64,000 bases of DNA, taken from Apostichopus japonicus (lineage: Eukaryota > Echinodermata > Holothuroidea > Aspidochirotida > Stichopodidae). Shown in pieces: positions 24,201 to 36,034 of the stretch. Position 1 is the stretch's first letter; each line of letters starts with the position of its first letter. Below the pieces are notes generated by a model, which worked only from the letters and a program-made list of their open reading frames with translations, searched no databases and was not told the origin of the DNA. The position numbers were made by a program, and so were the translations under genes. The stretch is taken from positions 4,424,501-4,488,500 of the forward strand of contig NC_092569.1 of NCBI RefSeq assembly GCF_037975245.1. The letters run 5' to 3'.

Positions 24201-27200
24201 ATACACTACCACTTTTAACTTCAGAGAAAGTATGTTTCCAAGCTCTGGTTCCGTAATGGGCATCCTGAGTGGCATTGGAGAACTTGTTGAGTTTTTGGCC
24301 CCAATTTAGATATCATGAACAGTTTAATTCTTTCCACGGTGATGCATTAGATGGAAGGTGTCCTTCTGAAGGAAGCAATATGATATAAAACATTCCCAAT
24401 GTGAAAGGAATTTTTAGAAACATTTTGAAAATCATTTTAATAAGCATAAAAATCCATACACTTACCACTTAACTTCAGAGAATAGCATATTTTTGAGCTC
24501 TGGGAATCCATAATGAGCATCCTGATGGCATTTGAGAACTTTTTTTTTTGTCCAAAATTTAACAGTTTTGTAAGGCCTTGTAAGCCTTACAAGTTTTTTT
24601 TTTTTTTGCGGCCGCAATCATGACCTTTAAGTTTTTCCACAATAATGCATAGGATGGAGGGTGTCCTTCTGTATAAAGCAACAATGATACAATACACTCC
24701 CAAGAAGTAATTATGAAACATTTTGAAAATCATTTAATAAGCATAAAATTCCATACACTACCACTTTTAACTTCAGAGAAAGTATGTTTCCAAGCTCTGG
24801 TTCCGTAATGGGCATCCTGAGTGGCATTGGAGAACTTGTTGAGTATTTGGCCCCAATTTAGATATCATGAACAGTTTAATTCTTTCCACGGTGATGCATT
24901 AGATGGAAGGTGTCCTTCTGAAGGAAGCAATATGATATAAAACATTCCCAATGTGAAAGGAATTTTTAGAAACATTTTGAAAATCATTTTAATAAGCATA
25001 AAAATCCATACACTACCACTTTTAACTTCAGAGAATAGCATATTTTTGAGCTCTGGGAATCCATAATTAGCATCCTGACTGGCATTTGAGAACTTTCTTT
25101 TTTGTCCAAAATTTAACAGTTTTGTAAGGCCTTGTAAACCTTACAAGTTTTTTTTTTGCGGCCATAATCATGACCTTTAAGTTTTTCCACAATAATGCAT
25201 AGGATGGAGGGTGTCCTTCTGTATAAAGCAACAATGATATAATACATTCCCAATGTGAAAGAAGTTATATTGAAACATTTTGAAAATCATTTCAATAAGC
25301 ATAAAAATCCATAGACTAAACACATTTTAACTTCAAAAAGAAGCATATTTCTGAGCTCTGGGAATCCATAATGAGCATCCTGACTGGCATTTGAGAACTT
25401 TCTTTTTTGTCCAAAATTTAACAGTTTTGTATGGCTATAAACCTTATGAGTTTTTTTTTGTTGGCCAAAATCATGACCTTTTTAGTTCTTTCCACACATA
25501 TGCATTAGATAGAGGATGTCCTTCTAAATTAAGCAACAATAATATCATACATTCCCAATGTGAAAGAAGTTATAATGAAACATTTTAAAAATCATTTCAA
25601 TAAGCATAAAAATCCATAGACTAACACATTTTAACTTCAGAGAGAAGCATATTTCTGAGCTCTGTTAATCTATAATGAGCATCCTGACTGGCATTTGAGA
25701 ACTTTTTTTTTGGTCCAAATTTAATGAATTTGTATGGCTATAAACCTTATGAGTTTAATTTTTTGTTGGCCAAAATCATGACCTTTTAAGTTCTTTCTAC
25801 ACATATGCATTAGATAGAGGGTGTCCTTTTGAATTAAGCAACAGTGATATCATACATTCCCAATGTGAAAGAAGTTATGATTAAACATTTTGAAAATCAT
25901 TTTAATAAGCATAAAAATCCATAGACTACCACATTTTAACTTCAGAGAGAAGCATATTTCTGAGCTCTGGGAATCTATAGTGATCATCCTGACTGGCATT
26001 TGAGAACTTTCTATTTTTGTTTGTCCAAATTTAACAATTTTGTAGTGCTAAAACCTTACAATTTTTTTGCCAAATATCATGACCTTTTTAAGTTTACCAA
26101 CAATTATACATTAGATAGAAGGTGTCCTTCTGAATTAAGCAACAATGATATCACCAATTCCTAATTTGAAAGAAGTTATAATAAAACATTTTGAAAATCA
26201 TTTCAATAAGCATAAAAAGACATAGACTAACACATTTTAACTTCAGAGAGAACGATATTTCTGAGCTATGGGAATCTATAATGAGCATTCTGACTGGCAT
26301 TTGAGAACCTTTTTTTGTCCAAATTTTAACAATTTTGTAGGGCTAAAACCTTATAATTTTGTTTAATTTTTTGCCAAAAATCATGACCATTTTAAGTTTT
26401 ACCACAGTGATACATAAGATAGAGGGTGTCCTTCTAAATTAAGCAACAATGATATAATCAATTCCTAATTTAAAAGAAGTTATAACAAAACATTTTAAAA
26501 ATAATGCTTTAAGTTCCATAGACTAACACATTTCAGAAGAAAAGCATATTTCTGAGCTCTAGGAATCCATAATGAGCATCCTGACTGGCATTTGAGAACT
26601 TTCTATATCTGTTTGTTCAAATTTAACAATTTTGTAAGGCTAAAACCTTATAATTTTGTTTTAATTTTTGCCAAAACTATTGACCTTTTAGGTTTTTCCA
26701 CAATTATGCATCATATAGAGGGTGTCCTTCTAAATTAGGCATCAATGATATAATCAATTCCAAATTTGAAAGAGATGTAATAAAACATTTTAAAAATCAT
26801 TTAAATATTTAGAGGCTTTAAGTTCCATAAACTAACACATTTCAGAAGAAAAGCATATTTCTGAGCTCTAGGAATCCATAATGAGCATCCTGACTGGCAT
26901 TTGAGAACTTTCTATTTCTGTATGTCCAAATTTAACAATTTTTTAAGGCTAAAACCTTATAAATATGTTTTACTTTTTGGGCAAAAATAATGAGGTTCTA
27001 AGTTTTTCCACAATAATGCATCAGATAGAGGATGTCTTTCTGAATTAAGCAACAATGATATCATCAATTCCTAATTTGAATGAAGTTATTACAAAATATT
27101 TCAAAATCTTTTTAATATTTAGAGGCTCTAAGTTCCATAGACTAACATTTTAATTTTTAGAGAAAAGCATATTTTTGAGCTCTGGGAATCCATATTGAGC

Positions 27201-27250
27201 CATCTGACTGGCATTTGAGAACTTTCTTTCTTGTTTGTCCCAATTTAACA
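21290..27250 (-). repeat. About 300-bp satellite array, reverse orientation
   Basis: The same monomer as at 17.5-20.65 kb but inverted, recognised by AATGAGCATCCTGACTGGCA preceded by CTGAGCTCTGGGAATCC. Copies occur near 21320, 21565, 21915, 23645, 23955, 24510, 25070, 25380, 25680, 25985, 26285, 26575, 26885 and 27195, with degenerate ones between. One degenerate copy near 22455 is in forward orientation. About 24150-24560 and 24710-25100 form a further near-identical pair, so segmental duplication happened inside the array. Confidence 0.88.
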
Positions 27251-27748
27251 ATTTAAAGTTAGGTATATCTGAGCTTTTGAAATCAATATTTTAGCACTCT
27301 GACTTAATATATAGTCCTTTTTTAAAAACCTTCCATATAATTATTGTAAGTCTTTAGTCGTTATGATTTTTTTTCTAGAAACACAAAATTTTTAAATTGT
27401 TCCCAAAGTGATGCATAGGATGCCCTGTTGATTATAAAAATGCAAAGGGTTCAATTAAATTCAGTGTTATTCAAAGCTATATCATAATGTGAGGCTTAAT
27501 ATTTCATAGAACCCCACTTTTAACTCAAGAATAAACCAGACCCTAGTTTGGGGGGGAATTCCTAGTTTCTAAACTTTAATTTTTGCTACATTTTAAGGTT
27601 TCATAACCTGTCATAATTTTTTCAATTTTCAGCAACAAAGCACAAATTCCTCTTGCTTAATAAAAAACATGCCATCATTTGATGATGACGTTATATTGTC
27701 CCTAATGTTAATTATTATTACCCAAAAAAAAAAAATAGTAATAATACT
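27251..27748. other. Degenerate sequence between arrays
   Basis: No gene. An A run with ATT repeats at 27710-27750 is the 3' tail of the first SINE unit that follows (minus orientation). Confidence 0.4.
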
Positions 27749-30120
27749 ATTTCACTTATATATAGCGCTTATACCAGCAATAGGTCTCAAAGCGCTTTAC
27801 AGAAGATATGTTACCCCTGGTCAATGATAACCTGTCCCAGAGACAATCCCTCCAGGCAGCTGCAGTTATATACTGCGCCCAATGACAAGTTACCTAGCAG
27901 GTACCCATTTAACCCCTGGGTGGAGAGAGGCAATTGAGATAAAGCATCTTGCCCAAGGACACAAGGTAATGGACTAGGCAGGAGTCGAACCAGCAATCCT
28001 TGGATCACAAGTCTGACGCCTTAGCCAATTGTCCACAACACTCTCTAAGGTTTTGAACACGCAGGTTTTGAAACAGACCCACAGAATATTTCACTTTTAT
28101 ATAGCGCTTTATACCAGCAATAGGTCTCAAAGCGCTTTACAGAAGATATGCTATCCCTGGTCAATGATAACCTGTCCCAGAGACAATCCCTCCAGGCAGC
28201 TGCAGTTACATACTGCGCCCAATGACAAGTTACCTCACAGGTACCCATTTAACCCCTGGGTGGAGAGAGGCAATTGAGATAAAGGATCTTGCCCAAGGAC
28301 ACAAGGTAATGGACTAGGCAGGAGTCGAACCAGCAATCCTTGGATCACAAGTCCGTCCTCTTAGCCAATCGTCCACAACACTCTCTAAGGTTTTGAACAC
28401 GCAGGTTTTGAAACAGACCCACAGAATATTTCACTTTTATATAGCGCTTATACCAGCAATAGGTATCAAAGCACTTTACAGAAGATATGTTATCCCTGGT
28501 CAATGATAACCTGTCCCAGAGACAATCCCTCCAGGCAGCTGCAGTTATATACTGCGCCCAATGACAAGTTACCTCACAGGTACCCATTTAACCTCTGGGT
28601 GGAGAGAGGCAATTGAGATAAAGCATCTTGCCCAAGGACACAAGGTAATGGACTAGGCAGGAGTCGAACCAGCAATCCTTGGATCACAAGTCCGACGCCT
28701 TAGCCAATCGTCCACAACACTCTCTAAGGTTTTGAACACGCAGGTTTTGAAACAGACCCACAGAATATTTCACTTTTATATAGCGCTTATACCAGCAATA
28801 GGTATCAAAGCACTTTACAGAAGATATGTTATCCCTGGTCAATGATAACCTGTCCCAGAGACAATCCCTCCAGGCGGCTGCAGTTATATACTGCGCCCAA
28901 TGACAAGTTACCTCACAGGTACCCATTTAACCCCTGGGTGGAGAGAGGCAATTGAGATAAAGCATCTTGCCCAAGGACACAAGGTAATGGACTAGGCAGG
29001 AGTCGAACCAGCAATCCTTGGATCACAAGTCCGTCCTCTTAGCCAATCGTCCACAACACTCTCTAAGGTTTTGAACACGCAGGTTTTGAAACAGACCCAC
29101 AGAATATTTCACTTTTATATAGCGCTTATACCAGCAACAGGTATCAAAGCACTTTACAGAAGATATGTTATCCCTGGTCAATGATAACCTGTCCCAGAGA
29201 CAATCCCTCCAGGCGGCTGCAGTTATATACTGCGCCCAATGACAAGTTACCTCACAGGTACCCATTTAACCCCTGGGTGGAGAGAGGCAATTGAGATAAA
29301 GCATCTTGCCCAAGGACACAATGTAATGGACTAGGCAGGAGTCGAACCAGCAATCCTTGGATCACAAGTCCGACGCCTTAGCCAATCGTCCACAACACTC
29401 TCTAAGGTTTTGAACACGCAGGTTTTAAAACAGACCCACAGAATATTTCACTTTTATATAGCGCTTTATACCAGCAATAGGTCTCAAAGCGCTTTACAGA
29501 AGATATGCTATCCCTGGTCAATGATAACCTGTCCCAGAGACAATCCCTCCAGGCAGCTGCAGTTATATACTGCGCCCAATGACAGGTTACCTCACAGGTA
29601 CCCATTTAACCCCTGGGTGGAGAGAGGCAATTGAGATAAAGCATCTTGCCCAAGGACACAAGGTAATGGACTAGGCAGGAGTCGAACCAGCAATCCTTGG
29701 ATCACAAGTCCGACGCCTTAGCCAATCGTCCACAACACTCTCTAAGGTATTGAACACGCAGGTTTTGAAACAGACCCACAGAATATTTCACTTTTATATA
29801 GCGCTTTATACCAGCAATAGGTATCAAAGCACTTTACAGAAGATATGTTACCCCTGGTCAATGATAACCTGTCCCAGAGACAATCCCTCCAGGCGGCTGC
29901 AGTTATATACTGCGCCCAATGACAAGTTACCTCACAGGTACCCATTTAACCCCTGGGTGGAGAGAGGCAATTGAGATAAAGCATCTTGCCCAAGGACACA
30001 ACGTAATGGACTAGGCAGGAGTCGAACCAGCAATCCTTGGATCACAAGTCCGACGCCTTAGCCAATCGTCCACGACACTCTCTTAGGTTTTGAACACGCA
30101 GGTTTTGAAACAGACCCACA
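27749..30120 (-). repeat. Tandem array of a tRNA-derived SINE, 7 x 339 bp
   Basis: Seven head-to-tail units of about 339 bp. On the minus strand each begins with a tRNA-like head: A-box-like TGGACGATTGGCTAAGGC and B-box GGTTCGACTCC, resembling a Ser/Leu-type tRNA. A body and a 3' tail AAAGCGCTATATAAAAGTG follow. Units begin near 27749, 28090, 28430, 28770, 29110, 29450 and 29788. Divergence between units is a few percent. SINEs normally insert singly, so this one was amplified as a satellite. Short reading frames in the units are incidental. Confidence 0.88.
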
Positions 30121-30151
30121 GTAACTGCTTTTACCACTTCTTTGCCATACT

Positions 30152-30450
30152 CAGGCGCGTAGCCAGGAATTTGCCATGGGAGGGGCGAACCTGTAGGCAA
30201 ACTATCAGAGCCAATTATGGCTCTGCAAACTATCTTAGCGTAGCGCCATCACGAGTGGCATGAAGCGTACAAGAAAACTTTGGCCGAAAATGCCTCCCAG
30301 ATCGCTGGAAATGGCACTTCCCAGGCCTTGTAAGTTGCATTTAAGCATTTTCTATTTTGAAATTACTAGGGATATCAAAAAAATATACAAAAAAAATATG
30401 CTCAAGGGGGGGGCGGTCGCCCCCTTGGCCCCCCCTTGGCTACGTGCCTG
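30152..30450. mobile_element. MITE with CAGGC-type terminal inverted repeats
   Basis: A 299-bp element starting CAGGCGCGTAGCCAGG and ending TTGGCTACGTGCCTG; the ends are inverted repeats (CAGGCRCGTAGCCA). It contains GGAAATGGCACTTC, also found in the nested copies at 40383-41053 and 44054-44670. No target duplication is clear. It ends 24 bp from the exon at 30475, inside the donor-side intron. Confidence 0.7.
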
Positions 30451-30474
30451 GACATATGTATACACAACCTTTAC

Positions 30475-30664
<190 letters not shown>

Positions 30665-31280
30665 TTACAGAGGTATACTGTGGGAGCATGGCAGTGACCA
30701 TATATCAATCTACTAGATCTGCTGTAATATACAGAGCATTTGGCATCTCACGTTATTGGGCCCCTCCCAAAAAATTTCTCCCTACCTTGAGGTTTCATTC
30801 CTTAATGTTGCCGCATTTTTGATAATGTTAACATCATTTCAGTTCCACAGAGTGTTTTATTCTAACATTCGTGTAGATGGATAGGAGATTAATGGTGTGA
30901 GGTGGAGAGGGGGGGGGGGGTTGCATGATGGTGGTGAGGTTCTATCTGTTAACAGAAAGTTACTTATCACTACAATTTACTGGCAGCATTCTACAATTAC
31001 AACCATCAAGAGCAAAATGTCTAATTTTTAAAAGGAGTGGGAATATCCCATTCTCCTTATTTGGTTAAGTAACGAGAATTGTCTTTAGTATTCAGTTTTG
31101 ACATTTTCCCTTTGAAAGCAGGTATCACACAAAGTTTCAAATAGACAAGAGTCCTGATTACTTATCTGAGTTCTTCTTGTTTGTTCCTCAACAAATACAT
31201 ACTAGCATACATGCATACCCATGCCTACATCCATATACCCACACACATGTTTATTAATCCCAGGACAATTTCTAGTTTAC

Positions 31281-31404
31281 CTGTGAATACAACTTTTGCC
31301 CTCCAAGTAAGCCATCCCTGATGCTGCGTCTTCACTCATTTTAATCTTCTCGGGGACACTCAAGGTCTTGCTGTCATCTCGAAGCAACTTCAAAAGATCT
31401 CCTC
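31281..31404 (-). CDS. Kinase exon, hinge to HRD
   Basis: Acceptor CACCTTTGCAG and donor CACAG|GTAAAC. Reads GGDLLKLLRDDSKTLSVPEK, then MSEDAASGMAYLEGKSCIH and the first two bases of the HRD Arg. The exon is open throughout and phase-matched to 30632. It starts just after the hinge, so the preceding exon or exons should hold the glycine loop, the catalytic Lys and helix C. Confidence 0.82.
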
Positions 31405-32527
31405 CTGCAAAGGTGACAGAGAAGCAAACATCAGTCAGTAAAATCACTTGTGGACGTCACCTAAAATGTCCCTGCATGTACACAAGAAAAAGGACGCTTA
31501 TGAAACTAAAAAAACAATGCAGTCAACAAACCCACCCCCTCACCCACCCCACCCCCGTTTTCATTTTTTAATATTTTATTTGACTTGGGGTGCAATAGAG
31601 AAGAGTTACAACCATATGGGTTGTAATTAATACAGTTCTAACAAGATATTCATCTAAAAATTCACTTTTTTTCTTTTTCTTTTTTCCACCTTAAATAAAG
31701 AATGCAGCAGTAGTATAGACAAGGAGATGTCACACGCGAGGTCATGTGATATGTCACATGAGAGCTCACAATATATGTCACATGAGAGGCAACCAGTGGC
31801 TTAATAAACCTTAAAACAGTAATTTTTCATTGCCTACAGCTGAAGGGGTATACACAAGAATTCAGCTAACATCTTACGTTAGCCCATGTACCAACAGTAA
31901 GATTCTCCCCAATTAACTCAACATTAGTGCACACACATACTGTGTTGATAGGAATAGACTGGAGTAAACAACATGACACATGTTGTGCACACATGGTCAT
32001 CCCTGTTAGCTTCAAATACAAGTCAATTGGCCAAACAAAAATTACAAGGTTCCAGGGACACTGGTACAAAGTGGGTAAATGTCAGTGAAATTAACTCATC
32101 TACCAATTAACTTTTCATTACCATTAAAGGCAATGAAGACTCGCCCCAAACAGTGTGCTGCCATCTGAAAAATTTAACTCTCTGTTGCTTGCAAGTGACG
32201 TTTTGTTCGTGTCGCTACAAAATGCAGACAGTAATGAAAGTGATACCTTGTTATCTTTAGCTGGACCTGAGATGTCCATCGCTGTATCGTTTGTACACTG
32301 TGCTGTGGGTATTGACCGCAGCTGTATGTACTGACTATACACTAGTGTCTAATTTACTGATGGTAGCAAGCTGTATGTGTATTTGCTGGGATTGATGGTG
32401 GTGTGTAACACTTCTATTACACCTCATTCGAAACTAGGTCAGATTACTGGCATTAGACGTTTCTTTTTTTGCGCGAGTCTTCACACCCTTTAAAAGATTG
32501 AATCATTGTGTCTTTCATGAAACTCAC
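31405..32527. other. Gap where kinase N-lobe exon is expected
   Basis: I read this 1.1 kb on the minus strand for GxGxxG, VAVK and helix-C Glu coding and found none. It holds AT-rich sequence, a TCACATGAGAG-type short repeat near 31720-31790 and no other element. The N-lobe is therefore missing from this locus as given. Confidence 0.6.
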
Positions 32528-32704
32528 CTGTCCTAATTTGGTGTCCAGCAGGATGTCCTTGTGTCGAAGGTCGTGCTCGTCCTTGACCTTACTTATTGGA
32601 TTTCTGATCATCGCGTTGGACGCTTTCGTCACCGGTGTTTGAGTTGACATGTGATGGTTCACCAGTTCCTGGATTGACCGAAAACTCCCTCCTTCCAATC
32701 GATA
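32528..32704 (-). CDS. Exon: end of SH2 and start of kinase domain
   Basis: Acceptor TTTTTAACAG and donor GGACAG|GTGAGT bound 59 codons in phase 0. It reads YRLEGGSFRSIQELVNHH (end of the SH2 fold), a linker with NPISK, then DILLDTKLGQ, which matches the place where the glycine loop begins in FES/FER proteins. The next exon should continue with the loop but was not found. Confidence 0.82.
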
Positions 32705-33123
32705 CTGTTAAAAACCAGAACATTCAGACATTCAAAAAAATTGTGTGGAGGAGAAAAGTCAGGCTTAATGATATATCATATCAAACACACACAGTATGCC
32801 ATTTCAATTTTGTAATGGGAGGGAGGAAGGGGAAGGGGGACCAAGATGTGTGGAAGGGGAGCCTTTGAGGACCCCTGGCCCCACCACTGCCTACAGAGGA
32901 TGGTATTGTAACACCAAAATGTGTATTTTACATGGTGTTTTTACATGCTTTTATTTAAAAAATATTATGCTATTATGCTAATATATTACATATATATTAT
33001 GCTAAATTATTAAAAAAAGCACTATTGTAATAATAGCTATCAGCAAAAATTAAGTCCCAAGATTGATTTGCTGTCATAGATGGGTTAACTCTCTGCAGGT
33101 TTAAAAACTCGCAATGGACTGAC

Positions 33124-33327
33124 CGTGCTATCGTCTTGTTTCACGATCGGGAAGTGCCTCTGTTTATCGGCGGACCTGCAGGAGAGCACGTACTGGCCGG
33201 AGGCATGGCTCTTGAATCTGAAAATGAAGTCTCCCTCCTGTTTCAGCAGCTCCTCCGTCTCTTGTCTCGGCAGGGCGCCGTGGTACCAGGCTTCATCCTC
33301 CAGGGGCACGTCCTTGTTGGAGCTAGG
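33124..33327 (-). CDS. SH2 domain exon
   Basis: Acceptor GTCTACAG and donor AGCACG|GTCAGT bound 68 codons, phase 0 at both ends. The peptide has DEAWYHGALPRQETEELL, then GDFIFRFKS, where the Arg is the phosphotyrosine-binding Arg of the FLVR motif, then GQYVLSCRS and RHFPIV. WYHGALPR is typical of FES/FER SH2 domains. No lesion is present in this exon. Confidence 0.88.
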
Positions 33328-33529
33328 CTGTAGACACAAACATCTCTGCCGTAAGTTACTCAACATCAACAACATTCTGTTAAATAACAACTTTGGACCA
33401 CAAAAAATATAACTGAACCTAACAGTATTAGGAGACTGACTTGACACAATGAAGTCAGACCACAGTTGGAGCACACTTCTCCCATCTCATGTTTGTTCAG
33501 CTGGAAGATTTCAATTATCATATGACATG

Positions 33530-33779
33530 TGCACACTGTCACCTGACTAAGTACACTTGTCACCTGATTGAGTGCACATATCAACTGACTGAGTAGACTT
33601 GTCACCTGATTGAGTGCGCATATCACCTGAATGAGTGCACTTGTCACCTGATTGAGTGCACATATCATCTGACTGAGTGCACATATCACCTGACTGAGTG
33701 CACTTGTCACCTGATTGAGTGCACATATCACCTGACTAAGTGCACTTATCACATGACTGAGTGCACTTGTCACATGACT
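33530..33779. repeat. 21-bp minisatellite, heptad-coding on minus strand
   Basis: About eleven to twelve copies of a 21-bp unit (TCACCTGATTGAGTGCACATA and variants), alternating between two subtypes so a 42-bp higher order is visible. Because 21 is a multiple of three the minus strand stays open, giving repeated SALSQVICALNQVT. It lies about 200 bp upstream (coding sense) of the SH2 exon and is probably intronic. Confidence 0.8.
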
Positions 33780-36030
33780 TCAGTGCATGAGAATGGTCTA
33801 CCCTTCACCCACCTCAGACCGAAATACTTGCTAACATCACAGAATCTAAGCAGACTCAGAGATTGAAATAAGCCAAGACAATATGATTAACTCATATCTC
33901 CCATTCTTGGTATTATTTAAATGTACTATGAATTAACCATTGTCCACAATTCTTCAATTATCGGCCAAATGCTTAACACGCTAAAATTGTTCAAAGTACT
34001 TCCCGAAAGGCTTTCATCCTCTCTACATTATACTGAGATGGGTGGGTGGGTGTTCAATTAGATAAATATGTCGCAGTGAGTTTATATACTTTGTGGGTTG
34101 ATATAATATACTTCTCGTTATTTGATGTTTTTAGTATGTGTAGGGGACACACTGATGACTATTAATATCAGTGTTTAATGCTTTAATATTCACACACACA
34201 CTTATGACTTGTATAAACTACCTTCATACCTCTTTAATACTTCACACCCCGCATGTTTATGAGACTGATATTTTCACCGGTATATTTAAACAAAGCGAAT
34301 CTAAAACATATCAGTACAGAATTGCCAAGGTATAATAAATTCAGGTTGCAGATAAACCCAGCTTCCTTAAAAAAAAATGGTATCAATAAAATCTGAGGTT
34401 TAATCTTCCTTCAAATCTGTAATATAGTATTCCCACCTAACATTTCCCAAGAAAATCGAACATGCGACTGAAGCACTGGGAACCTAAATAACTCAGACAA
34501 AGTAAAACAAGACGTGAAAGCAACAAGGAAACGGTCACCTTTATCACTAGTATACTAGCACTCTCTATAGCTAAATCAACTTTAACACACCTGCTGGCCT
34601 TGTTTATCAAACACAGGTTACCACAATATTAGCAATACATGTTTGGGAAATGTCATGTCATAAGTGTAGTAATAGAAGAAATCAAGTCAGAAAATCTGCT
34701 AGAAATGAACACTTCCATGTCCAATGATATGTTTCTCTTGAATCTCCCAGAGGAAGGAGTCTTGACTATAAAGACAACAATGGAGATTCGTAATTCAGGA
34801 TGTTTGTAAATGAATAAAGTTTCAACTAGCTTCAATTATGTCTCTAGTTTAAGCAACAGAGGATAGGAGGAAACAGGATAACTAGCACATCTCCAAGCAG
34901 ACACAAATTTTCTCTGACATTCAGATCAACTCTTAAGGTGGCATACTCCTATTAGGGTCTACATCAATCCACGGCAAGTGTTCTCCTTCAGGAAAAGTGC
35001 CAATTAGGAGCAGAAGAACAACTTTTTTGCTATGTTATCAATTAGGATGAGCTTTTTTGTGGCTTGGATGTTAAAGAACATGAATGGAAGCACATGTGGT
35101 TAAAAAATTGGGCAAAATTGAGGCAATTTTAGATCAGTTTATCCCTCCCAGGAGCAGCGGACAAAGATTGTTTACAGCCGAGTGAAGAGGTTTGTTTACA
35201 AGTGACGAAAAGTTCCGGCTCTCGTAGCAAAATATTTTCACGGTCATGGTAGGAAAATTGATGGTGCCATGAAAGGCCAACTTGTCAGCTATCTAGTGAT
35301 GGGTAGCGTTTAGCAAGTGAAAACTTCTATCTAGACTTAGAAAAGGCATTACTTTTGTGATTTAGTGTGTAAGTCAATGGGGCTTTTAATGGGCGTATGC
35401 TACCTTAACAGTTAATATACAGAATATAGTAATTTATCATGTCTTATTTATAGAGGTAGGTTAAAGGTCATATGTATTTTCCTCCCAAGTTCATTGCAGA
35501 CATTACTAGTCAGTTAATTAGGACATTTAAGTGTCTCATGCCATATGGTGGCCAAAGCAAGAACTTAAGTGCAAATGATTGGTCATGAATTACCACTTTT
35601 CTAGCACATTTTCACATACATATATGGTCATTTTCACAATCAGTGGTGTAACTTTCAATATTGGCACTTATTGCTTTGTAACTCAGTGACCAAATACCAG
35701 AATTCTTTATAGATTTTTTGCCATTTGACCATCCTAAGTGAAGTCTACCTTGGGTAGCTTAACAAACTTTCTCGGTTTCTTCAGGTGGATTTGGTGGCCA
35801 TAAATATGCTTAAAATATGCTAGTTTAGCCATACACTTTCAACTTCACTGCTTTTGTCAGAGCCTGTACTTTTTGGTGGAAGGTATTTTCCAGTTCTTAT
35901 TTGGTTGATATTATCAACAAGTGTCCAAACTAAAATGCAATTGTGTTCCCCAGGTTTCATATATAGAATGAACATAGACTTGTGTGTGTCATGAACACAT
36001 GTGGCCTCCACTTCTGAATATATTATAAAT
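33780..36030. other. Non-coding
   Basis: No exon or element can be supported. Around 35150-35400 a less AT-rich stretch lies in otherwise plain sequence. Confidence 0.4.
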
Positions 36031-36034
36031 AGGA

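Noticed and set aside
28029-29974. Repeated 65-82-codon frames in the SINE array on both strands
   Set aside because: They recur with the repeat period, overlap on opposite strands and have no domain.
27749-30120. Cluster of seven functional tRNA genes
   Set aside because: Only A- and B-box-like segments with partial tRNA similarity are present, embedded in 339-bp SINE units with a retroelement tail.
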